A stretch of DNA of 64,000 bases from Parastagonospora avenae f. sp. tritici 18332-5 (Eukaryota; Ascomycota; Dothideomycetes; Pleosporales; Phaeosphaeriaceae). Location of the stretch: NCBI GenBank assembly GCA_022559985.1, contig JAFJTR010000006.1:310001-374000 (forward strand). Direction: 5' to 3'. Positions 31,888-42,020 of the stretch are shown in pieces. How positions within the stretch are numbered: the stretch's first letter is position 1; each line of letters starts with the position of its first letter. A model generated the notes under the pieces. That model worked only from the letters and a program-made list of their open reading frames with translations, was not told the DNA's origin and did no database searches. Position numbers and translations under genes: made by a program.

Positions 31888-33684
31888 TCACCACATCTCC
31901 CATACACCCGCAGGCAGCACCTGTCTCATAATCTTCCAATGGCTCACCGCGCCTTCCTTGTGATACCTTTCAAGCTCACCGACATCAGCCTTGCCCATCG
32001 TTTTCCCACCATCCTCAGGCTTGACATAATCATACTTGACCTCCAACTGCTTCTTGGGCATCAAGAAGTTCTGGCGCGCAATGCTACCCAAGAAGTCCTC
32101 CTGCAGTGGCTCTCTGAATGTAATAGCCTTCTTGCCCTTTCCACCGTCGTTCTTGACACAAATGACAATCATGTTGATGAAGTCAGCTTCACCCGGCTTG
32201 AGGGTTTCAGGGGCGGGTTGATCGCGGAATAGTCGGCAGGCGGGGAAGATTGCGTGGATGGTGTTGAGTACTAAGCGTGTTGAGCCTAGTGATAAGTCGC
32301 CGGCGTAGTTAATGGCCACAACGCCGTCGTCTTTGAGCAGATTGTACAATCCGCGCATGAATTCAGTTGTGAAAAGGTAGACGGGCTCTGCGCCGCCGGT
32401 GAAGACGTCGTGAATGATGTAGTTGAAGCTTGCAGGGTTTGAGACGGATTTCTGGGCGACGTAGGATACTGCGTCCCTGATCACTGCGGTATGGTCTGGC
32501 GAGAGGCCAAAGTACTTGGTGGCATAGTGATGGACCACGGGATCTATCTCTACAATGGTGGTGTTGACGCCATGCGCGATCATAGCGTTTGGTGCAGTGC
32601 CGATGCCGAGACCGATATTCAAGGCGGACTTTTGGGTATCTTCCAATGTAGGGACCGAGGGGTCGATGGGCTTTACCAGTCGGATGGCTTCGAGGAGCAC
32701 GAATACAGCAAAGATAGACTCAGGCCGACGTTGGCCTTTGCGATAGGCTTCGGGTGTGACGAGCCACTCGCCGCCAAGGAGGGAATGATCGCAGCGCAGG
32801 AGGCGGAATGCGTTGTCTGCATTATTCTCAAGGACGGAAACATAGCCTGTCAGTGATTCCTGACGGGCAAGAATCGTGTAGTTTTCCGCGCCATAAAGAG
32901 TGCTGTTTGCGAGCTGGACACCATGGTCGGACATGTGATGCGGGTTGGCCCAGAGCGTGTGCAAGATTGCGGGGAATGCGAAGAGGATGATGCGGGAAGG
33001 GCTGAGAACCGCGGATGCAGACGCGATGAGCATCTGAAAGCCGACGCGAGTAAAGTAGAGCGACGTGCCGATGAGGTCAGGGAGAAGAGTGCTGCTTGTT
33101 TTCGCAACGGTTGAGACGGTGAAGTAGGCTGCTGTTGGTAATGCTGCCTCCCCCACAGATGAAGAGGGTATATTGAATTGGGATAGATCGACTGAATCCA
33201 ATAGGTCGGCTGTGGCGTACATGGACAGAAATAGCAAGGGAAAATAGGTAAGGGATTCGAGGATAAGCGGGCCATATTCGATGCCTAACTTTCCGCTGTA
33301 CGGGAACAAAAGAAATTGGATCACTGGAGTCCAATACGCTACAACAGCAATGTACTGTGCAAGGTCTGCAGACACATATCTCTTCAATCCTCGTCGGGCG
33401 ATGAGGGCTCCAACAGCGGTGATGGTCATGGTCCGCTGATGGTGCAATGATGCTGGAATAGATCCATAGACTGGCGACAGGTTGAGCTGGGAAATTGGTG
33501 ATGCAACTCCTGCTAGGAACAACATTGCTGCCGCGCGGCTGACATTTTTCAGTGGGTTTGATGGTGGGAGCTGTCCCGTCTGCTTCTGCGCTTCCTTTGC
33601 CGCCTTGGGCTTCTTCTGTGTTTTCTGCCTGGTAGACATGATGCCAGTTCTGTCTCTTTTCTGGGTGCTTCCTTCTTTCCTCAT
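31888..33684 (-). CDS. Membrane-anchored spermidine-synthase-like protein
   Basis: A single exon of 598 residues. ATG 33684 is the first; a second Met 15 codons in (MSTRQKTQKK) is an alternative. After a basic start, residues about 45-250 hold several hydrophobic segments (AAAMLFLAGVASPI, YIAVVAYWTPVIQFLLF, SLTYFPLLFLSMYATADLL, IILFAFPAILHTLWA). Residues about 270-560 match the spermine/spermidine-synthase (aminopropyl/methyl-transferase) fold: LNIGLGIGTAPNAMIAHG is the nucleotide-binding glycine loop, TTIVEIDPVVHHYATKYFG holds the Asp/Glu after strand 2, and FNYIIHDVFTGGAEPVYLFT the active-site loop. That loop lacks the usual DxSDPxGP polyamine signature. True polyamine synthesis is therefore doubtful; a membrane methyltransferase-like role fits as well. 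Confidence 0.75.
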   Translation of the reverse strand: MRKEGSTQKRDRTGIMSTRQKTQKKPKAAKEAQKQTGQLPPSNPLKNVSRAAAMLFLAGVASPISQLNLSPVYGSIPASLHHQRTMTITAVGALIARRGLKRYVSADLAQYIAVVAYWTPVIQFLLFPYSGKLGIEYGPLILESLTYFPLLFLSMYATADLLDSVDLSQFNIPSSSVGEAALPTAAYFTVSTVAKTSSTLLPDLIGTSLYFTRVGFQMLIASASAVLSPSRIILFAFPAILHTLWANPHHMSDHGVQLANSTLYGAENYTILARQESLTGYVSVLENNADNAFRLLRCDHSLLGGEWLVTPEAYRKGQRRPESIFAVFVLLEAIRLVKPIDPSVPTLEDTQKSALNIGLGIGTAPNAMIAHGVNTTIVEIDPVVHHYATKYFGLSPDHTAVIRDAVSYVAQKSVSNPASFNYIIHDVFTGGAEPVYLFTTEFMRGLYNLLKDDGVVAINYAGDLSLGSTRLVLNTIHAIFPACRLFRDQPAPETLKPGEADFINMIVICVKNDGGKGKKAITFREPLQEDFLGSIARQNFLMPKKQLEVKYDYVKPEDGGKTMGKADVGELERYHKEGAVSHWKIMRQVLPAGVWEMW

Positions 33685-34095
33685 CTATAGAACAATGTAT
33701 GTGTAGACAAAAGCAGTGGTATCGCAAGGCACAATAACCAAATATAAATGAGACAGATGTCCTCGGCGATTCGAGCTTAGGTTCCTCTTTTCGCGGACCG
33801 TGTAGCCGGCGCGATCAGTTCGGCCTGCGAAGTGAGGAAAGACAGAACGCAATGCAGTCTATGCGAAAACGGAGAGGAAGGAACGACGGAGAAATAGAAA
33901 GCAAAGCACCAAGAAAGCCAGCTGTTCCTGGCGAGATTGTTTGATGCATGGATGAAACGCCGATTATTAGGGCGGAAGTGGAGTGGTCCCTGTCTCACTT
34001 TCTGGGCCTAGCGCCGCGGGTGGCGTCATTATCAATTCCATCTATGAGCTGCTTCGCGCCCAGGTCGAAGTCGCTTCCTCGCCCACAATCCGAGT
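33685..34095. other. Divergent promoter region
   Basis: 411 bp between head-to-head genes (spermidine-synthase-like on minus, CCDC97-like on plus). No gene or clear motif. Confidence 0.5.
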
Positions 34096-34845
34096 ATGCC
34101 GTATCTGACTGCGACACCCAATATGGCGCCGCTTGCATTCCGCCCCGCGACTGCGCCGAATGTTGCGGACGACCAGAACCCAGTGACTTCGAATAGCCTC
34201 TCGGATGCCAACAAGATTGTGTCCGTACTAGAAGACCTGGCCACGCGAGACGAAGATGAGATCCTGTCGACGCTCAAGGCGCGCCAGCAAGAAGAAGAGC
34301 GCGCCTTCAGATTGGTCGCCAAGAACCGGAGGAAGCGGTACCTCGAAGTGCACCCCGAATACTTCTCCGACTCGTCTCTCGAACTCGCCGATCCGCTGTT
34401 GTACGACCGCCTCATCCGCCGCTTCCAAACTGCTGCCGAGCGCGAAGCTGAAGGCCGCCGTAAGGGTGCCTCGGGGCAGATCGCATCCGATCTTTGGCGT
34501 GCCGAGGCGAAGAAAGACGCTCTCTCCCAGCCAGATCCCCGCTCACTTTTCACGTACAACCGTGGCCCCGATGGCCAGATCCTCGAAGAAGACAAGGACG
34601 ACATTCCCATGAGCAAAGACGAAGGCCACGCATGGTGGATCGACGAGATGACTCAGCGCTTCCTGAGGGGCGGAGACGACGACTTTGAGTACGAGAATGT
34701 CGATGGCAACGTCAAATACGACCACCCAGAGCAAGAGCGGGACATACAAGACGCCTGGTTTGAGAGCATGGAGAGCGACTTCGACTCGGAGGGCGAGGGC
34801 AAAGAAAAGGTCTTGACTGGCGAGACGGGAATACAAGACTATTGA
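34096..34845 (+). CDS. CCDC97-like protein
   Basis: A single exon of 249 residues from ATG 34096. The C-terminal two thirds match the CCD97-like domain: KNRRKRYLEVHPEYFSDSS, LADPLLYDRLIRRFQTAAER, then MTQRFLRGGDDDFEYENVDG near the end. A strongly acidic tail follows (SMESDFDSEGEGKEK). The human relative is a coiled-coil protein associated with the SF3B part of the U2 snRNP; a nuclear splicing-linked role here is by family only. No catalytic residues. It ends 15 nt before the stop of the convergent MFS gene, so the transcripts must overlap. Confidence 0.7.
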   Translation: MPYLTATPNMAPLAFRPATAPNVADDQNPVTSNSLSDANKIVSVLEDLATRDEDEILSTLKARQQEEERAFRLVAKNRRKRYLEVHPEYFSDSSLELADPLLYDRLIRRFQTAAEREAEGRRKGASGQIASDLWRAEAKKDALSQPDPRSLFTYNRGPDGQILEEDKDDIPMSKDEGHAWWIDEMTQRFLRGGDDDFEYENVDGNVKYDHPEQERDIQDAWFESMESDFDSEGEGKEKVLTGETGIQDY

Positions 34846-34860
34846 ATTGGCGTCACATTG

Positions 34861-36663
34861 CTACAAGAAGTACCGATACGTCACCGCGCGATCTCCCAAC
34901 GCGCCCAGCTCTTCTGGCATGTATCCGTTATGCGCGCCCTCAGCCATCTGCCTCTCGCGCTTCCTATTGATGTGCTTGTAATTGAACACCAACACAAGCA
35001 ACGCCACGATGCCTGCACCGATGAAGCCGAGTTCGAGCGCGTGCCCGAGGAGATAACGTGGCGAGTCTTCCGCTCGGTAGAAGTTGGAAGCCATGGCTGC
35101 GACTGTCAATGCACTGGAGTAAGACTGTGTGAGAACTGAACATACCTCCTGCAAGATTGCCTATAGCAATCTGGATGGCTTGGCCAGTGGCTCGTTTAGT
35201 CGATCCAGCAAGGTCTAAAGATAGTGTCAGCACTGGTAGGCCACGACGTCGAGTGCCTCCAACTCACTGTTGCTGAGCCACGTAATATTGCCTGGAAAAG
35301 CTGGGTACAACGCGCATGCAGCGATGAACACGCCAGCATAGATGACCCCAGGTGTCGCGCTTGCAACACACATGATGAATCCGACCGCCATAATGCACAG
35401 GCACACGAGGATGAACGGGTAGCGCTTGCCCACGCGGTCGCTGAACCACGCCACTGCTACCGCCAGCACCGAAGCCGTGATGTAGATTGGTACCGTCAAT
35501 AGTTGCGCCGTGGAGCTAGTGTATCCAAGGCCGCGGATGATCGAAGGGAGGAAGAGCGAGATTCCGTATAGGGGACAAACGATGCCTGTTATTGTCAATA
35601 TTCAGTACGAATGTGAAAAGCCATCAGGCAGCCTACCCCAATACACCCACACGTTGGTCCAGATCTGCCAGTCCAGGAAAGCGGCCTTTACAAACTTCCA
35701 CTGGAAGCTGTCGTCTTGCGCCACTCTGACTGCACCGTCTTCTCTCTCATCCTTGAAGTCCTGATACTTGAGCCTGTATACTATGAATGCCCGCTCTTCT
35801 TCGGTCAGAAACGTCGCCGTCTCGGGAAAGTCATAAAGTGTAAAGTACGCGATAATAGCCACGACCACGGTCAGTATCCCCTCGAGAATGAATATCCAGC
35901 GCCATCCTGCGAGATTGCCTACACCATCCATGTGCGCAATGCCATATGCCAGCAGTCCGGAGAACGCGCCCGCGACACTCGCAGCACTGAAAAACAGGGC
36001 TTGTCGAAACTGGGCTTCGTGCCTCGCATACCTATCAATCTTAGCATCACAGCGCTGGCAAAATCCGCCTGCATATACTCACCACATCGTAATGTAATAA
36101 GCAACGCCTGGAAACAGCCCCGCCTCCGTCACCCCAAGGAATATCCTCGCAATCAGCAGTCCGTGATAATTCTGCACGATGCCCATCAGCGTCATGACTA
36201 TCCCCCACGCCACCATGATCGTTGGCAGCCACACACTCGGCCGCAGCTTCTTCAAAAGCAGATTCGACGGCACTTCGAAAGCAGCATAGGTGAAGAAGAA
36301 CACCGTCAGACACCAATTGTACTGCGCGCCGCTCATGCCCAGGTCTTCGGTCAGACCTTCGATCTTGGCGTTTCCTATGTTGCCGCGATCGAGGAAGGAC
36401 AGGAGGTAGAGGAGGGCGAGCATGGGGATTAGTCGAAGGTCCATTTTTCGTAGGATGGCTTTTTCGTCGAGGTGCGCGAAGGATGCCATGCTCACACCTG
36501 GTGCAGTGGCTAGGGCGTCGATGCGTGCGATTTCTTCGGTTTTCGTTTTGCCATTGTTGCTTGCGATTGAGGGCTTTCTAGCGGATGAGGAGTTGAGATG
36601 AGTGTTTTGGAGAGATGGCGAGGTGGAGCGCGAGAGGCGCGCTGATGTGGGCTTTTCGTCCAT
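34861..36663 (-). CDS. MFS transporter, allantoate/nicotinate permease (ACS) type
   Basis: The start is taken at ATG 36663 (MDEKPTSARLSRSTSP); upstream in-frame codons lack an ATG. About five introns, roughly 36085-36035, 35640-35590, 35270-35215 and 35150-35100. After a long soluble N terminus come anion:cation-symporter signatures: LDLRLIPMLALLYLLSFLDR-type TM1 (RKMDLRLIPMLALLYLLSF), NIGNAKIEGLTEDLGMSG, YNWCLTVFFFTYAAFEVPSN, MTLMGIVQNYHGLLIARIFL, GVTEAGLFPGVAYYITMWY, AGWRWIFILEG and FLTEEERAF. Late segments are ITASVLAVAVAWFSDRVGKR and ATGQAIQIAIGNLAG. Twelve membrane segments are expected. Likely imports a carboxylate or vitamin; the substrate is unknown. It is one of two related transporters in this stretch, and the other is dead (39065-40805). 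Confidence 0.88.
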
Positions 36664-37590
36664 TGCTGGATTTGGCTCAGTGAGGAAATTCGACCACGAG
36701 GCAGGCACGAATGTCAGTGTCGAGTATTCAGGATCCAGATGTCAAGGAGAATAAGTTCGCCGAGTGTCCAAGATGGATCGCGCGCAGATCAACGTTCGAG
36801 TCAGCAAATAAACGTGGTTCCGCTGATCATCGCGGGGTTACACTTCCCTGACATACATATATCCACAATTGGACTCCCCATGGGGTATCTTCCTTCCGGC
36901 AGTATCCTAGGATCTACCCACGTCACATGCAGTCTTCGCACCATCGGCAGAGGGTCGTGCAAGGCGGAAACACCTGCTTCTTTGCCTTGTACAGACTGGA
37001 ATAGACATACTGCTGGCTATCTCAATTCTTGGACATACTGCTAGCTATCTCAATCCAAGCCAAATGTCCATGCTGCAGACTACGTACTCGCCATTCTCCA
37101 ATTATGCGCAGTGAATTCTTCATCGAAGATACCGTAGTACTTAGCCGACCCGCTCACACACAGATCAGCACCGTCGCTTGCGCCTGTTCAGAAATAATTT
37201 AGTCCCGAGGACTTCGCTGCTAGAAAATTGCCTGCCGTTGACGCACGCCAAGGCTGTTTCGCGTCTTGGTAAGCCTTTGACGCAATGGCATGGTTTTGAG
37301 CTTGACCAATGGGGTCTGGGGTATGTCGTGCTGCAGACGGAGTACGGGATCGTTGATGTGGCGTTGATTCGGGTTACTGCTTCAGGGGTGGGTGATGGGA
37401 TCGAGAGACGGGAATGTTCCGCGTTTGGAAATGATGCTAGGTGGGTGCATACATCCGTCGTCTACGAATTCGATACCAGGTTACCCAGACTATGGTTCGA
37501 GAAAAAGTTCATTAACAATTTTCAAATCCGTTCAATGAATATTTGAAGAAAAATATACAGCTAAAACCATTCCGCTAGTAAAACATACCA
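36664..37590. other. Intergenic stretch with short tandem repeat
   Basis: 927 bp. A 123-codon plus-strand frame at 37178-37546 (no domain, no homology I can recall) is possible but unsupported. A two-copy direct repeat lies at 37004-37054. Confidence 0.45.
37004..37054. repeat. Two-copy direct repeat, 28-bp period
   Basis: The 23-bp unit beginning GACATACTGCT and ending GCTATCTCAAT occurs at 37004-37026 and 37032-37054 with one mismatch (G/A at the 12th base). Confidence 0.85.
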
Positions 37591-38424
37591 TTATGTCGAC
37601 ACCTTCCCCCTCGCCTCCTTCACCCGCTCGTTCAACTCCTCATATGTACTCCCCAACTTCTGCATCCCCGCCTGCAACATGGCTATATCCGCCCCACTCA
37701 ACGACCACGACGCGCCCATCGTAAAGAACTTCTCCAGCAGATCCAGCCTTGGCCCGATGCCCCCAATGCCAATTGGCTTGCCCGCCTTCTTGCCCGCCGC
37801 AATAATCTTAACCACCGCATCCTGATACACCGGACTGTCATACTGTCCCGGAATACCCATATCCGTGCACAAGTCGTTTGATCCGATCAGGATGCCGTCC
37901 ACGCCGTCAACGGCCAGATACTCGTCCACCAGCTCGACTGCCGCGGGCGTTTCGATCATGGGGATGAGCATGGTCTCGCGGTTGAGGATTTCGTTTTGCT
38001 TGAACGTGGGCACTTTTTGAAAATTCAGAATCGGCTGATTGTTCGTGCATCCTCTATCGCCCAGCGGCGCGTACTTGGCCGCTCTCACAAGCGCCTTGAT
38101 TTCCGCGACGGAATCCACATGCGGGACGACGACGGCAGCAGCGCCAGCATCTAATATGCGTGCGAGGTTTTCTGGTGACTTGTTGGGCGCGCGCACGATG
38201 GGGGACACGCCGCAGTATGTGCATGCGAGGACGAATTGGGCGACGGTGTGCAGGTCGTTTGTCGAGTGCTCCATGTCGATGAAGACGCCGTGGACTTTTG
38301 CCATTTTCATGAGCATGGCCATTTCGTTTTTCAGCACGAGCTTCGTGGACATGACCGCGCATACCTCTCCAGAGAGGATGCGCGTGCGGAAGGGGTTGGA
38401 CAGGGTGTAGGGGTTGTCGATCAT
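37591..38424 (-). CDS. HpcH/HpaI-family aldolase
   Basis: A single exon of 277 residues from ATG 38424. This is the class II pyruvate-aldolase fold of HpaI (cleaving 4-hydroxy-2-oxo acids to pyruvate plus aldehyde, metal-dependent). Conserved pieces visible are GVFIDMEHSTNDLHTVAQFV (metal/substrate region), PIVRAPNKSPENLARILDAG (the substrate Arg), AAAVVVPHVDSVAEIKALV, YAPLGDRGC, LIPMIETPAAVELVDEYLAV (metal Glu), GVDGILIGSNDL (metal Asp region) and GIGGIGPR. The normal GxRG of bacterial HpaI appears as DRGC. Cytosolic. It lies upstream of, and on the same strand as, a dead transporter and a dead amidohydrolase, which suggests a catabolic context for an aromatic or sugar-acid breakdown product; the substrate is inference. 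Confidence 0.88.
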   Translation of the reverse strand: MIDNPYTLSNPFRTRILSGEVCAVMSTKLVLKNEMAMLMKMAKVHGVFIDMEHSTNDLHTVAQFVLACTYCGVSPIVRAPNKSPENLARILDAGAAAVVVPHVDSVAEIKALVRAAKYAPLGDRGCTNNQPILNFQKVPTFKQNEILNRETMLIPMIETPAAVELVDEYLAVDGVDGILIGSNDLCTDMGIPGQYDSPVYQDAVVKIIAAGKKAGKPIGIGGIGPRLDLLEKFFTMGASWSLSGADIAMLQAGMQKLGSTYEELNERVKEARGKVST

Positions 38425-39064
38425 GGTTGCTGTGTAGGTGTGTATTTGCTGTTGAAATTTCGAGGCGGGAGATGGGGAATGGTTGATATATTATCGATAA
38501 TGAGTCAGAAGTGTACATCGAGTCCATTTCGTATAGCCGGTTTCTTTCTCCAGATCTTCCTAAGTTCCGAGTTGGACGAGGTGAAATCGGATCATGTTCC
38601 CCAGATTGCTTCGGACGGGGTCCGATGCGCTAAAATGTTGGGGTGTTGTGGCGCTAGTTTGCGGCGGATGTCCGCCGACAGCCCCAGTCTCTTTCGGCAC
38701 CTGTACATAGCTCGTGCAAAGGCGTGGCATATGCTGCTCGGTATGTGAGTCTTCATCGTTGGGGAAGTAGGAGCCAAGACCGAGACGAAATACTTAAGTT
38801 AGTACATGCGCTTTTTCAATCGCGCGGATTTAGCGAGATCTTACTTCCAATAATTTGTCCGCTGCGGCAAGGTGCTGCACACTACACATCTGTCACACAG
38901 TATGGCTATCAGCACGTTGGGTATACACATATCTGAATTCTGCTTGGACCGGTCTACAAAATTCCCGACGACCATTGGATATGTTTGTCCTCGGATCGCA
39001 ATTCCCTGAGCTTTCGAACTTCAACAATTGCTCCCTATATGTACTCAACCACCACAAATTCCTC
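38425..39064. other. Intergenic stretch
   Basis: 640 bp between the aldolase start and the 3' end of the MFS pseudogene. A frame of about 61 codons on minus and others on plus have no support. Confidence 0.5.
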
Positions 39065-40805
39065 CTACGTAATGTACCGGAAGCCATTGAGTACCGCACG
39101 CTGCGAATCGTCGTCTAACTGCGCCATTGCAGCTCTGTCGTCGGGATCAGTCTCCTGAATGATCCTCTCAAAGCGTTTGTTGCCTCGCCTCAGACTGAAG
39201 CGCAGACCCACGATAGCGGAGAAGGCTAACGCCTGGAAAGCTAAAGTACAGCCCCACGAAGCTCTGGATTCCGGCGCGTATTCATCAAGCCAAAAGTAGT
39301 TGGCGAACAAAGATGCCATGTTGGCGCAAGAATTTGCAATACCAATGGCCGCAGCCCTCTTTACAGGAGGTCGCGGGATTGTCGAGGACAGCCAGGTGTA
39401 GGTCGTAGAGTAGATACCGAACGTGCCGTTGCATACGAGGAAAGGTGAATGCATATCGGGCCCAGAGGTTCTTGAGGACATTGATCATGAGGACAGAGCC
39501 CAGCATAGCTACAATAGCTGAAATTCCGGCGCTAATCGATCGGTTTTGTTTCCTGTCCGCGACGGTCGCAAAGCTCAGAGCTCAAACGAAGGCAAAGAGA
39601 TACGGGGGCGAAGTCAAAAGCAGCACTATCGTCCTGTTCTTGAATCCGATTTGCTGGATCAAAGTCGGGAAAAAGTGTGAGTAGGATATGGATGCAGTTG
39701 TTCCCATTTGCAGACACGCGAACAACCACACCCTTGGATCTTTCGCTGCTTGAGCGATTCCACGTCATATGTTGACGTTTTCTTCTCCCAAAACGTCCTC
39801 GCTACCGGCATCTGCAGCGAGTCGGCCCTGGGTAACGATTCTCTCGGCTTCCAACAGCCATTTTGTAGTTGCTGGGTAGTCTGGAAGGAAGATCATAGCG
39901 ATGATTCCCTATTGCATATGTGTTAGTCACTGGGCTTCGTGCGTGTTGCCAGATTCGAAGAACTATTCCTACCAATGCAACTGTGGCAAGCCCTTCTAGA
40001 ATGAACAACCATCGCCAACTGTTCACAAAAACGGTAGTAATCAAAACACATGCCACACGGTATTAATAGACGACTTACGCAGCGAAACGCAAAACACCTT
40101 GCATGCCTGACAAGATGCCTGCCGATGAGGCCGGCAAAAGAGTTCGACAGAAGTATCCCGCATATAAGCAATGCCATGCGTATGCCAAGCTCCCGCTTAG
40201 TGTACCAACAGCTGAGTAGATAGATTGCGCCAGGGAAGAACGGTGCTTCGATCATACCCAAGAAGAATCGCACCGTCAAGAGACTCACAGGCGAATTGGT
40301 GGTACTGATCAAGCCGCTGACGATAGCCCAGCCAATTATACAGGAGGGCTGCAAAAGGTCAGTTCGATGTTCACTGATCAAAGTCGATTGAAGCGTGTGA
40401 GCACTCACAAGAAATCTGGAAGGCCGAAGCTTCGTCATGAGCATAGCAGATGGTAATTGCATCGCAATATAAACGGCCGAGAAGATGGAGATGGCGGTCT
40501 GATATACCGCGCCATCGAGATGTGTCTTTCCGCAATCCATAGAGGCGTGCCTGTGTGATTGAATTGCGATCGAGGTAGTTGAAAAGGTAGATGATGACTA
40601 CCAAGGGAAGAAGGCACCTGTCGATCTTCCGCACAAGCCTTTTCTCTGTCTCCTCACAGTACTCTGGGAGGCAGGATCTGTATGTATCGATGACGGTGCC
40701 TGGCTTGTCGATAGGTTCGACATGCTCGATCCACGCACGCTGCGCAGCGTCGCTTTTAGTCTCGATATCCTCAGGAGTCATATCTTTGTTAGATGAAAGA
40801 GTCAT
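39065..40805 (-). pseudogene. Broken allantoate-type MFS transporter
   Basis: Starts at ATG 40805 with a soluble N terminus, CLLPLVVIIYLFNYLDRNSI and the rest of an ACS-type transporter: AVYIAMQLPSAMLMTKLRPS, TVRFFLGMIEAPFFPGAIYL, ILSGMQGVLRFA, WRWLFILEGLAT, KDPRVWLFACLQMGTTASIS and AIGIANSCANMASLFANYFW, ending near 39065. Three introns keep good splice sites (GTGAGT ~40440, GTAAGT ~40075, GTAGGA ~39970). The reading frame, however, is broken by single-base-type frameshifts near 40530, 40123 and 39445 and by in-frame TGA at 39767-39765 and 39584-39582. The intact introns and still recognisable sequence suggest recent inactivation. The damage is indels plus nonsense rather than dense C-to-T change. 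Confidence 0.85.
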
Positions 40806-41159
40806 CTCGACTTCTTGCTGGCTACCTGGGTATTCAAGAAATAGATTGACAATTGAGAAAGGACATAGAATTTGAGATGCAATTCTGGGTGCTTTGCTCT
40901 GGAGTATTCCGGGGTAATAAGCTTCACTCTAGTAGCTCCCAAGCTCTTTCACTAGTAGACAAGCCTTACTACAAAGGCTTGTGTGTGGGTTCTGCCACTT
41001 CGGACACTTCGGTCACGTGGCCGAAATTTGCCATAGTCCAATGCGGAGGACTGACTAAGGTAGAGGTGCATGATCAGTGACCGAATCTTATGTGCGGGGT
41101 AAACACGACTCGAACGAGAGTGCCGATTTATTCCAACCAATTGAATAGTTCCATGTGGT
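40806..41159. other. Intergenic stretch
   Basis: 354 bp between the two pseudogenes on the minus strand. Nothing recognised. Confidence 0.5.
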
Positions 41160-42020
41160 TCAGGTACCGAAAAGACATCGAGGGTTTTCAACGAGCATAC
41201 AGTGGTTCTGTTCCTCCGACAGCCAGCTCTTGATGATAGACAATTCATGCGATGCATCTGCGCCTTCGGGCGGCCCCTCTTCAAAATCGTTGTGCGAAGT
41301 GTTCACATGTGGCCAATCGCTTCCCCACAGTAAGGCTTGTGGCGCGTTTGGCGCAAGCATGCATACGATAGGCTCCATCGCGCGGATATCGGATGGACTG
41401 CGACGGCGTAGTGCCGAGATTTTGACGTAGACTCTCCGGGACCCAAGAAGGTCCACAAAGTCTTTTAATGCCGAGCTTCCATAGTCCGTAGGAGTAGCGC
41501 AGGCCACGTGATCAGCCACGATAGTAACTCCGGTCAGGTGTGGATCTGATAAGATGAAGGGTTTCAAGCGAGACCATATCTCCAGCGGCAGTTGAGCGGA
41601 GATAGCCCAACCGTACTCTCGCACGTGTTTGAGCATCGCCAATGCCTTCAGTTCATTCTGCACCCATCCTAGGTCATGGCCGGATCCACCATACGAGCCG
41701 TGTAGTCGAATGCAACGAACGCCTAGAAGGTGCATTCGCCTCACGTCCTCATCAGATAAGGCGGAGACTTCAGGGTCGGCCAGGACGGTGCCTCGCACGA
41801 TTCCAGGGAAGTCGAAGTTGGCTGTACGGCAGTCTTCCAAATTTGCTAGGATCCCGGTGAAGTCCCGCTCAATGCTAGCTTGAACTAGCATGATATTCTT
41901 CGTGATAAGATTCTGGCAGAGTACAGCCAGTGGTGCTGGTCGCAGCGTGTAAGATCGAGCAGTCTTGTATGGGTATTTGACCGGATCGAATCAATGCACA
42001 TGGCAATCCCATGAGTCCAT
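41160..42020 (-). pseudogene. Amidohydrolase-2 (LigI/PDC-lactonase-like) with one nonsense codon
   Basis: A continuous frame from ATG 42020 reads MDSWDCHVH, then TGA (41993-41991), then FDPVKYPYKTARSYT and on to stop 41160. The HxH metal motif sits directly before the stop, followed by the family's FDP...YP...RSY pattern. Later motifs are intact: VRGTVLADPEVSALSDEDVR, GVRCIRLHGSYGG, TIVADHVACATPTDYGS, VYVKISALRR, LLWGSDWPHVNTSHND and the C-terminal MLVENPRCLFGT. If translation began at the internal Met 41891 the product (243 residues) would lack the HxH and be metal-deficient. The family hydrolyses lactones such as 2-pyrone-4,6-dicarboxylate or related ring compounds. A single C-to-T change (CGA to TGA) or another one-base change would explain the stop; a sequencing error is possible. 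Confidence 0.8.

Noticed and set aside
39065..40805. RIP as the cause of the transporter pseudogene
   Set aside because: The lesions are mainly single-base-type indels plus two TGA codons, and the one I examined in detail is not in a CpA context; this does not look like dense RIP.
40955..40985. CAAGCC...GGCTTG inverted repeat between the two pseudogenes
   Set aside because: Only a 6-bp stem with a 10-nt loop; expected by chance.
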